Positions 1 through 6,046 of a stretch of 6,046 nt of DNA are shown piece by piece. The DNA comes from Rikenellaceae bacterium. Its GTDB lineage: Bacteria; Bacteroidota; Bacteroidia; Bacteroidales; UBA932. A program made the translations under genes and the position numbers. The notes below the pieces were generated by a model. That model was not told the DNA's origin. It did no database searches and saw only the letters and a list, made by a program, of their open reading frames with translations. Every line of letters starts with the position of its first letter. Position 1 is the first letter of the stretch. The stretch spans positions 1 through 6,046 of the forward strand of contig DOVA01000158.1 in assembly GCA_003520315.1 (NCBI GenBank). The letters are read 5' to 3'.

Positions 1-1
1 G

Positions 2-427
2 AGTTATGAGCAGCTTACTGAAGACAAAATCGACGAGGTAATTGGTTTTAATGAAGAATGGTGCAAGGAAGTAGATTGTGGTAAAAGCCAGTCACTCTGT
101 CTTGAATCAGCAGCTGTTTCTAAATGTTTGGCAAACTTTGGCAAGTTGTCAGTTAAAGGAGGGATTCTCAGAATTGAAGGTAAAATTGTTGCATATACAA
201 TAGGTGAGCAACTTAATTCAGACACATTTATTATTCATATTGAAAAGGCTTTTGCTTCAATCAGGGGTGCGTACCCAATGATCAATAGAGAATTTGCTCA
301 AAGAGAAGCAATAGGTTTGAAATATATCAACCGGGAAGACGATGCTGGAGATGAAGGTTTAAGAAAAGCCAAGAACTCCTATCACCCAGCATTTATGTTA
401 GAAAAATTCAACGCTTTTATCAAATAG
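2..427 (+). CDS. DUF2156 protein (phosphatidylglycerol lysyltransferase C-terminal-like), 5' truncated by window edge
   Basis: The frame is open from the first bases of the window to the TAA at 425-427, so this is the last 141 residues of a longer protein. Family members from Bacteroidota are, from memory, about 300 residues with two GNAT-like acyltransferase folds, so roughly the second fold is present. Visible family hallmarks are a beta-strand-rich core (GGILRIEGKIVAYTIGE), then HIEKAF, then YPMINREFAQ, and the closing block INREDDAGDEGLRKAKNSYHP, which resembles the strongly conserved C-terminus of DUF2156. The related MprF domain transfers lysine from lysyl-tRNA to phosphatidylglycerol, but these soluble proteins have no established substrate, so I infer only an aminoacyl/acyl-transferase-like fold. 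A TTG at 128 could look like a start, but coding similarity continues upstream of it. The next gene starts 52 bases downstream. Confidence 0.85.
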   Translation, partial: SYEQLTEDKIDEVIGFNEEWCKEVDCGKSQSLCLESAAVSKCLANFGKLSVKGGILRIEGKIVAYTIGEQLNSDTFIIHIEKAFASIRGAYPMINREFAQREAIGLKYINREDDAGDEGLRKAKNSYHPAFMLEKFNAFIK

Positions 428-440
428 TAATTATAATTTT

Positions 441-448
441 TATATTTG
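441..448 (+). promoter_or_regulatory. Candidate Bacteroidota -7 promoter element (TATATTTG) ahead of gldE
   Basis: TATATTTG matches the Bacteroidota sigma-ABfr -7 consensus TAnnTTTG exactly. A TTTT at 415-418 is the only near match to the -33 TTTG, with 22 bases between the elements. Transcription would begin around 455 and leave a leader of about 25 bases before the proposed gldE start at 480. The element lies in the short AT-rich gap after the DUF2156 stop codon, where an 8-base match with four fixed positions can occur by chance. Confidence 0.35.
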
Positions 449-479
449 TGTCCAGAACCATTAGCTTAGTTTATTAGAG

Positions 480-1433
480 TTGGAACCTCCCAGTTGCAAT
501 CTGACCGTTGATTATTTCTTACTGGGGATTGTTTTAATCCTCATATTACTCGTAAATTCCCTTGTAAAAGGAATAGAGATTGTTTTGCTTTCTTCAGGAG
601 AAAAAGAGGAGGAGGAGGAGGCAATTCAGTTTGCATTTATTCAAGCTGAAGCAGTACTAATAACTTCCACATTGCTGACTGTTCTTTCGATACTCAGACT
701 TTTCATGAATGTCGGCGAAGGAGGATTTATATTTTATTCACTCTCTTTTTTTGTGACCGTTATACTACTTTTTCTAACTGGAAGAATTTTTAGAAGGACA
801 GCTATTACACAAGGTTTTGATTTCGTCAAAAAAAGAAAACATCTGGTTTCAGTTATTTGCTGGTTCGGGAAACCTCTTTATGTATTGATTGCAAAATTAA
901 AAGAAATTTATGGCAAAGTTGCAGAGGAGGTTACTGCTCAATCTATCGAAGAAATTACAGAGGTAGATGACACAATGGACAAGGAAGAAGTTGAAGAAAA
1001 ACTCTTGCTTAAAGGAATAGTTGGATTTCAAAACAGAAGTGCAAAGGATATAATGACTCCAAGAATAAGTATTGTATCTCTGGACAAAAGTATGAAATCC
1101 CGAGATGTTATTGCAAAGGTGATAGAATGTGGTTTTTCAAGATTACCTGTTTATGACGGGAGTCCAGACAATGTTGCAGGATTTCTTTATGTCAAGGACT
1201 TAATAGGACATTTGAGGGATAAAGAATACAATTTCGATTGGCACAGCCATATAAGAGAGGCATATTTTATTCCCGGCAGCAAAAAGATTGATGATTTACT
1301 TGAGGAATTTCGTCAAAAAAGAATTCATCTGGCCATGGTCGTTGACGAGTATGGTGGAACTGACGGGATAGTAACTCTCGAAGATATTCTTGAAGAGATA
1401 GTTGGGGAGATAACTGATGAATCGGATATTTAA
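480..1433 (+). CDS. gldE: GldE-like CNNM/CBS-domain membrane protein, short and lacking the CorC_HlyC domain
   Basis: The 317-residue protein has a hydrophobic N-terminal part with membrane segments at about residues 12-31, 52-75 and 83-102, and a membrane-proximal helical stretch at about 119-140. An acidic linker (156-174) follows, then a CBS pair: KDIMTPR at 189-195, RLPVYDG at 221-227, and VVDEYGGTDGIVTLEDILEEIVGEI at 287-311, the CorC/HlyC/GldE signature. This order matches the CNNM/CorC family, whose members move Mg2+ or Co2+, or serve gliding and type IX secretion as GldE. Family proteins usually exceed 400 residues and end in a CorC_HlyC domain; here the stop comes directly after the second CBS. 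The membrane domain is also shortened, and its usual SGxE and GExxPK motifs read VKGIE and TGRIFRR. TTG at 480 is chosen because an in-frame stop at 462-464 leaves no other upstream start. The adjacent transferase gene supports the gldE locus assignment. Confidence 0.8.
   Translation: MEPPSCNLTVDYFLLGIVLILILLVNSLVKGIEIVLLSSGEKEEEEEAIQFAFIQAEAVLITSTLLTVLSILRLFMNVGEGGFIFYSLSFFVTVILLFLTGRIFRRTAITQGFDFVKKRKHLVSVICWFGKPLYVLIAKLKEIYGKVAEEVTAQSIEEITEVDDTMDKEEVEEKLLLKGIVGFQNRSAKDIMTPRISIVSLDKSMKSRDVIAKVIECGFSRLPVYDGSPDNVAGFLYVKDLIGHLRDKEYNFDWHSHIREAYFIPGSKKIDDLLEEFRQKRIHLAMVVDEYGGTDGIVTLEDILEEIVGEITDESDI
606..620 (+). repeat. In-frame (GAG)5 trinucleotide repeat in gldE
   Basis: Five consecutive GAG codons encode Glu43-Glu47 just after the first membrane segment of the GldE-like protein. 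An uninterrupted single-codon run in an AT-rich genome that also has GAA available is a typical slippage substrate, and its length could vary between strains without breaking the frame. Confidence 0.9.
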
Positions 1434-1459
1434 AAGGAAAACACAAAAGATATATTGAT

Positions 1460-2095
1460 ATGGCACTTTTTTTTAGTAAGAAATTGGAGAGTGGAGCGAC
1501 AATATCTGTTTGGGAAATTGTGGAGAGCGAAAAAGAACTGCTCTCGCTGAGCTCAATACCGAGCGATGAACTTGAAGAGCTTTCGCTAATTAAAAGTTCT
1601 GATCGACGTAGGGAAAAATTAGCAGTCAGGGCGCTTCTAAATCAACTTTTCGGAGAGAAAGTTTATTTGGGACATCATGACAATGGAAGGCCATTTTTGC
1701 AGAATAGCCTTACAGAGATAAGTATATCTCATACAAAAAGATTTGTCGCAATAATTACACATCCTGAAGAGAGTGTGGGCATTGATATAGAATCACTTGA
1801 CAGAGACTTTACTGCAGTGGAGAAGAAAGCTCTTTCAGAAGAAGAGATTGATGATCTAAGTGACAAAAACAGACAGCTTCATCTTGCTATTTACTGGTGT
1901 GCCAAGGAGGCTATTTACAAAAGAATGTCGATATCAGAAGTTGATTTTTCCAATCAAATAGAAATAAAGAGATTCACTCCAAGAGACAATGGTGATATAA
2001 AGGCTACCTTTATAAAATCTGACGGAGAGGAAATAGAATTTGATCTGGAGTACATGGTATTTGAGAACCATGTAATGGTATGGCTGGTCGGATAA
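1460..2095 (+). CDS. 4'-phosphopantetheinyl transferase, Sfp/Gsp superfamily
   Basis: This enzyme moves the 4'-phosphopantetheine arm of coenzyme A onto a conserved serine of a carrier protein, in the cytoplasm. The 211 residues carry the superfamily motifs in order: NGRPFL at 75-80, SISHT at 88-92, the Mg2+-binding GIDIE at 107-111 (Asp109, Glu111), and WCAKEA at 146-151 (Lys149, Glu150). The length fits the two-subdomain Sfp type better than the AcpS type of about 120 residues. The carrier it acts on cannot be read from this window; acyl carrier protein of fatty acid synthesis is possible, and no polyketide or peptide synthase is nearby. It starts with ATG 26 bases after the gldE-like gene with no terminator between, so the two are likely co-transcribed. 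Its stop lies 4 bases from the stop of the convergent peroxiredoxin gene. Confidence 0.92.
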   Translation: MALFFSKKLESGATISVWEIVESEKELLSLSSIPSDELEELSLIKSSDRRREKLAVRALLNQLFGEKVYLGHHDNGRPFLQNSLTEISISHTKRFVAIITHPEESVGIDIESLDRDFTAVEKKALSEEEIDDLSDKNRQLHLAIYWCAKEAIYKRMSISEVDFSNQIEIKRFTPRDNGDIKATFIKSDGEEIEFDLEYMVFENHVMVWLVG

Positions 2096-2099
2096 ACGT

Positions 2100-2546
2100 T
2101 TATTTTAATATTTGTGAAGAATGAGCAGCGGTATTCACTTTGTCAATTATATCGGATATTAAGCCATTTTCATCAATAACAAATGTTCTTCTCAGAACGC
2201 CTTCAAACTCCCGTCCAAGAAACTTTTTTCTGCCCCAGGATTCATATGCCTTGAGAATAGATAAATCGGAGTCTGATATTAGAGGGAAAGGGAGACTGTG
2301 TTTTTCTTTGAATAGTTTGTGAGATTTTTCAGAGTCTTTACTTACTCCGACGATATTATATCCAGCGGATAAGAATTTATGGTAATTATCCCTAAGATTG
2401 CAGGCTTCTGCAGTACACCCGGGTGTATTATCTTTGGGATAAAAGTACAAAACCAGTTTTTCCCCTTTGAAATCATTCAAACTGATAATATTACCGTCTT
2501 GATCTTTCCCTGTAAATTCAGGAGCTTTGTCACCTATTTTTAACAT
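2100..2546 (-). CDS. bcp: Thioredoxin-dependent thiol peroxidase (Bcp/PrxQ peroxiredoxin)
   Basis: Peroxiredoxins of this class reduce hydrogen peroxide and organic hydroperoxides in the cytoplasm, using electrons from thioredoxin. The 148 residues match the usual length of about 150. The sequence starts with GDKAPEF (5-11), has FKGEKLVLYFYPKDNTPGCT (26-45) with the peroxidatic Cys44 in the P-x-x-T-x-x-C context, and places a second cysteine at 49, the five-residue spacing typical of the resolving cysteine in many Bcp proteins. Arg119/Arg120 before TFVIDENG supply the conserved active-site arginine. The ATG at 2546 opens directly at the family N-terminus. The gene stands as its own unit: 187 bases separate it from the upstream patatin gene, and it converges on the phosphopantetheinyl transferase gene. 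I see no regulator site for oxidative stress that I could name. Confidence 0.95.
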   Translation of the reverse strand: MLKIGDKAPEFTGKDQDGNIISLNDFKGEKLVLYFYPKDNTPGCTAEACNLRDNYHKFLSAGYNIVGVSKDSEKSHKLFKEKHSLPFPLISDSDLSILKAYESWGRKKFLGREFEGVLRRTFVIDENGLISDIIDKVNTAAHSSQILK

Positions 2547-2733
2547 AAGTTTTTATTTTTAATGTTTATGCATAACATTGCGGTAGCAAAATTGTTCATT
2601 AATTATTTCCAGTTATACCTGAAAACATGAAGTAAACTTATCAATGACATCAAGAAAAGGGCTGGTTTGGATGGATTCTCATATAAACCCTGCAAAAAGA
2701 CTCTGCAATTATTAAAGTATATTATTGAACTGC
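2547..2733. other. Intergenic gap between patatin and bcp
   Basis: This 187-base AT-rich stretch holds no credible gene. I found no T-run hairpin that would serve as an obvious terminator for the patatin transcript, and only a weak promoter candidate for bcp. Read-through from the patatin gene into bcp can therefore not be excluded. Confidence 0.6.
2587..2594 (-). promoter_or_regulatory. Weak candidate -7 element (CAATTTTG) for bcp
   Basis: Read on the minus strand, CAATTTTG differs from the Bacteroidota consensus TAnnTTTG only in its first base and lies about 40 bases before the bcp start. No clear TTTG is found at the -33 distance; only a TTTT is near. The 187-base gap from the patatin gene makes a separate promoter for bcp likely, but this particular site is only a best guess. 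Confidence 0.18.
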
Positions 2734-3759
2734 TTACAGACTATTCATGCTGTTTACTATTTTTTCAAAGAGATCTTGATTGTTCTCAATATAATAACGT
2801 GCAGCATCTTCCAAAGCGGCAATGTTTTTTAAAGAAGCATTATCCATACGGGGATCTGCATAAAGCAATGAAGGCTCGATTCTTATATAATTATTAGCTA
2901 CTCCACCGGCAGTGAAAAGTTGTTTCATTTGAAAATCAACAGTCTCTCCTACGGAAGAAGACAAAACATCAATAATTGGTTGAAGCCACTGCAAATAACC
3001 AAACTTATGAGTTTTTTCCCAATCGTAAGGGTGAGTAACTTTGCCTGTTCCAATTGAAATCATGCAATAATTTTTAATTGATTTCTCAGGCCAGAGTTTC
3101 ATGCCCTCTACGTAAGCGCACATTGAGGGATTATTGGCAAATACACCACCATCTACAAGATGTCTTGAAGTATTGTCTTTGGCAAATATTCTGGCTGGAG
3201 AAAAATATGTAGGAGCGGCAGATGTTGCTCTTGCTACATCTGCAAGCAGATAATCTGCAGAAGAGCCATATTTACTAATATTATATTTAGTAAAGAACAA
3301 AGCCTTACGCATACTCATATCATATGAAGTTATCAGACAGTCTTTAATTACGGAAGAGATATATGTATCTCCCAGAAGTTTATTTGCAAACTCGCAAAGA
3401 GCTTTTTCTGAGTACCTGCTCTTAAAAACTCCAAAACCGGATACGATTTTGTACCAAAAACCTTTGTGAAACAGTTCCGGACCATATTCTTTGTAGAAGT
3501 CTCTTATCTGAGCAGCAGAATACTTGGGTCTGGATGGATTATTCTCATCAGGTGTAAGATAGAGACATGAAAGAATCCCTCCGGTTGAAGTGCCACTGAT
3601 AAGATCAAAACAATCAGCAATTCTAAGTTGAGCATTGTTAAGTGCACTTTTGAGCTGTTCTTCCAGATATGCAAGAATAGAGGCAGGAATAATCCCACGA
3701 ATACCTCCTCCGTCAAGTGTTAGAAGATGAACAATCTCGGGGTTAGTATCAGTATCCAT
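2734..3759 (-). CDS. Patatin-like phospholipase (CapV-like lipid acyl hydrolase)
   Basis: Patatins are Ser-Asp dyad hydrolases that remove acyl chains from phospholipids or other lipids. Counting from the chosen ATG at 3759 the protein has 341 residues. The oxyanion-hole motif DGGGIRG is at about 16-22, the nucleophile elbow GTSTGG at 56-61 with Ser58, and the catalytic DGG at 203-205 within VDGGVFANNPS. It has no signal peptide or membrane segment, so it is probably cytosolic or membrane-associated from the inside. An in-frame TTG two codons upstream (3765) would give 343 residues, but ATG followed directly by the family sequence is preferred. Length and motif layout resemble CBASS effector lipases (CapV) and the broader plant-like patatins. 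No cyclic-dinucleotide synthase, E1/E2 or nucleotide-sensor gene is adjacent, so a defence role is not supported here. The upstream 375 bases are gene-free and contain repeats. Confidence 0.9.
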   Translation of the reverse strand: MDTDTNPEIVHLLTLDGGGIRGIIPASILAYLEEQLKSALNNAQLRIADCFDLISGTSTGGILSCLYLTPDENNPSRPKYSAAQIRDFYKEYGPELFHKGFWYKIVSGFGVFKSRYSEKALCEFANKLLGDTYISSVIKDCLITSYDMSMRKALFFTKYNISKYGSSADYLLADVARATSAAPTYFSPARIFAKDNTSRHLVDGGVFANNPSMCAYVEGMKLWPEKSIKNYCMISIGTGKVTHPYDWEKTHKFGYLQWLQPIIDVLSSSVGETVDFQMKQLFTAGGVANNYIRIEPSLLYADPRMDNASLKNIAALEDAARYYIENNQDLFEKIVNSMNSL

Positions 3760-3922
3760 AAACAAATAATTTTAAATTGTTTTCGTTAAATTTAAGGAAC
3801 TTTTGAGTCATTAAGTGTTCTAAGTTGAAAAATTATGCTTATTCAAACTTTAGAGAGAACTGAAATTGTAACATCAGTCAATTTGTCATGTTATTGAGTG
3901 TTTACATCTTTACCAAAAAATT

Positions 3923-3950
3923 CACACCCTCCCAAGAATGAGAAGGTGTG
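3923..3950. repeat. Imperfect inverted repeat / hairpin (CACACC...GGTGTG)
   Basis: CACACC at 3923-3928 pairs with GGTGTG at 3945-3950; the stem can be prolonged by CTC (3929-3931) with GAG (3940-3942) if two adenines bulge out. It directly abuts the next hairpin. There is no T-run after it on either strand, so it is not a normal intrinsic terminator. Confidence 0.5.
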
Positions 3951-3970
3951 TTGCGAAAGCGGAAACGCAA
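3951..3970. repeat. Short inverted repeat TTGCG...CGCAA containing GCGAAAGC
   Basis: TTGCG at 3951-3955 and CGCAA at 3966-3970 form a 5-base inverted repeat around a 10-base loop. Alternatively, the octamer GCGAAAGC at 3953-3960 can fold alone: GCGAA(A)GC sequences are known to make unusually stable single-stranded DNA mini-hairpins. A biological role here is not shown. Confidence 0.5.
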
Positions 3971-3988
3971 AATTTATATTAACCCGAT

Positions 3989-3996
3989 CAAAAATA
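3989..3996 (-). promoter_or_regulatory. Candidate -7 promoter element (TATTTTTG) upstream of the patatin gene
   Basis: On the minus strand the octamer TATTTTTG fits TAnnTTTG. Its only nearby upstream TTTG (plus-strand CAAA at 4010-4013) is 13 bases away, shorter than the usual spacing of about 20. If used, transcription would start near 3982, run through the two hairpins, and give a leader of about 220 bases before the patatin start. Such AT-rich matches are common by chance. Confidence 0.2.
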
Positions 3997-4031
3997 TATA
4001 AATATTTCTCAAATAAATCATCATAAAAATT

Positions 4032-4050
4032 AGTTGCACTAAAGTTGCAC
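4032..4050. repeat. Direct repeat unit 1 (two AGTTGCAC octamers, 11-base period)
   Basis: The unit holds AGTTGCAC at 4032-4039 and again at 4043-4050, joined by TAA, so the octamers repeat every 11 bases, close to one DNA helical turn. The same 19 bases recur exactly at 4096-4114. This spacing is typical of binding sites for a protein that sits on one face of the helix. Confidence 0.92.
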
Positions 4051-4095
4051 CTTTTATGAAACAAGCACTTGGTTATAAAATGTCTGCAAAACAAA

Positions 4096-4114
4096 AGTTG
4101 CACTAAAGTTGCAC
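4096..4114. repeat. Direct repeat unit 2 (two AGTTGCAC octamers, 11-base period)
   Basis: This is an exact second copy of the 19-base unit at 4032-4050, in the same orientation, with octamers at 4096-4103 and 4107-4114. The 64-base offset between units is close to six helical turns, so all four octamers would face the same side. The copy ends about 20 bases from the groEL terminator hairpin. Confidence 0.92.
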
Positions 4115-4134
4115 TATATTCAATGGAATTAAAC

Positions 4135-4174
4135 AAAAAAGTGTCTCAAAAGATGAATTTTGAGACACTTTTTT
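4135..4174 (-). terminator. Rho-independent terminator of groESL (bidirectional)
   Basis: A perfect 17-base inverted repeat (4135-4151 with 4158-4174) surrounds the 6-base loop GATGAA. Each arm has the core GTGTCTC or its complement, flanked by A-runs and T-runs, so a stem ending in six U residues forms on either strand. It lies 20 bases beyond the groEL stop codon and is the clear end of the chaperonin transcript. The same structure would block any plus-strand transcript heading into groEL antisense. Confidence 0.93.
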
Positions 4175-4194
4175 GAATTATTTAAAAATAGATT

Positions 4195-5844
<1,650 letters not shown>

Positions 5845-5855
5845 TTAATTGTTAA

Positions 5856-6046
5856 TTAAAGAATTGCAAGAACGTCAGACTGACGCATCATCAGGTAATC
5901 TTTGCCGTCAATAGTAATTTCAGTGCCAGCATACTTACCGTACAATACGTTATCACCAACTTTTAATTCCATGGGTTCATCCTTTTTCCCGGAACCAACG
6001 GCGATAACTGTTCCGGCTTGAGGTTTTTCTTTTGCTGTGTCGGGAA
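5856..6046 (-). CDS. groES: Co-chaperonin GroES, 5' part outside the window
   Basis: Read on the minus strand from the window edge, the frame gives the last 62 residues, starting [19 protein letters not shown] and ending [12 protein letters not shown] before the TAA at 5856-5858. GroES is usually about 90 residues, so about 28 N-terminal residues are missing. The edge cuts inside the mobile loop that docks onto GroEL; its end (P-D-T-A-K-E-K-P) is visible. The [15 protein letters not shown] segment is the typical beta-barrel part. GroES caps the GroEL ring as a heptamer. The 35-base gap to groEL without a terminator shows co-transcription. The heat-shock promoter and any CIRCE operator would lie upstream of groES, outside the window. 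Confidence 0.98.
   Translation of the reverse strand, partial: PDTAKEKPQAGTVIAVGSGKKDEPMELKVGDNVLYGKYAGTEITIDGKDYLMMRQSDVLAIL

Larger units (their letters stand above)
3760..4134. other. Gene-free, repeat-rich region between patatin and groEL
   Basis: About 375 bases lie between the patatin start and the groEL terminator with no credible coding sequence. The longest open frame (3891-4136, minus strand) needs a TTG start, has no recognisable domain, and runs across both copies of a nucleotide repeat, so I treat it as chance. The stretch is very AT-rich apart from a GC-richer island at 3923-3970 that can fold into two hairpins. It contains two identical 19-base direct repeats, a TAnnTTTG-like element aimed at the patatin gene, and an AT-only palindrome at 3992-4007. 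It may be a long patatin leader and control region, or the scar of a mobile element. Confidence 0.7.

Noticed and set aside
128..427. A separate short gene starting at the TTG at 128
   Set aside because: The same frame is open to the window edge and the upstream residues continue the DUF2156 domain, so this is an internal leucine codon.
2067..2079. ACCAT-GTA-ATGGT hairpin near the end of the transferase gene as a terminator for bcp
   Set aside because: The stem is only 5 bases, lies in coding sequence, and is not followed by a T-run on either strand.
2667..2897. A 76-residue plus-strand open frame over the 3' end of the patatin gene
   Set aside because: Most of it is antisense to the patatin coding region and no recognisable domain is encoded.
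2734..3759. A CBASS defence operon built around the patatin lipase
   Set aside because: Both neighbours are identified (groEL side and bcp) and neither a CD-NTase nor any ancillary CBASS gene is present in the window.
3992..4007. AT-only palindrome AAATAT-ATAA-ATATTT as an operator
   Set aside because: Such palindromes are expected by chance in DNA this AT-rich, and nothing else singles it out.
4032..4114. The direct repeats as a CRISPR array
   Set aside because: There are only two 19-base units with a single 45-base gap and no cas genes; the internal 11-base period does not fit a repeat-spacer layout.
3891..4136. An 81-residue open frame on the minus strand between patatin and groEL
   Set aside because: It needs a TTG start, has no recognisable motif, and its sequence is partly created by the two direct repeats and the hairpins, so it is best explained as chance.

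Overview
The window looks like chromosomal DNA from a member of the Bacteroidota, most likely Bacteroidales. It is AT-rich. It carries a GldE-type CNNM/CBS protein next to a phosphopantetheinyl transferase, a gene pair I recall from this phylum, and a DUF2156 protein. GroES and GroEL end in Bacteroidota style, start codons lack strong Shine-Dalgarno sequences, and at least one TAnnTTTG promoter element is present. I cannot name a genus or species from the sequence.

Layout: positions 1-2095 are read on the plus strand. They hold the C-terminal half of a DUF2156 (phosphatidylglycerol lysyltransferase-like GNAT) protein, an unusually short gldE-like gene, and a Sfp-type 4'-phosphopantetheinyl transferase. 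Positions 2100-6046 are read on the minus strand. In transcription order they hold the 3' two thirds of groES, then groEL with a perfect terminator hairpin, then a 375-base stretch without a credible gene, then a patatin-like phospholipase, and finally a Bcp-type peroxiredoxin. The peroxiredoxin converges on the transferase gene with 4 bases between the stop codons.

How the genes relate: groES and groEL form the usual chaperonin operon, closed by the hairpin at 4135-4174. gldE and the transferase gene are probably co-transcribed, possibly from a promoter at the end of the DUF2156 gene. The peroxiredoxin (thiol peroxide defence) and the patatin lipase appear to be separate units, because 187 bases separate them. 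The patatin resembles CapV-type lipases of CBASS defence, but no cyclic-nucleotide synthase gene is visible, so a defence role is only a possibility.

The least explained part is 3760-4134. It contains four copies of the octamer AGTTGCAC arranged as two identical 19-base units, a possible TAnnTTTG promoter element pointing at the patatin gene, and two adjacent hairpins. One hairpin includes the octamer GCGAAAGC, known for forming very stable DNA mini-hairpins. This could be a regulatory region for the patatin gene or the relic of an integrative element. The second notable item is the gldE-like protein, which lacks the C-terminal CorC_HlyC domain and has lost recognisable CNNM motifs. No clearly new multi-gene system is visible.
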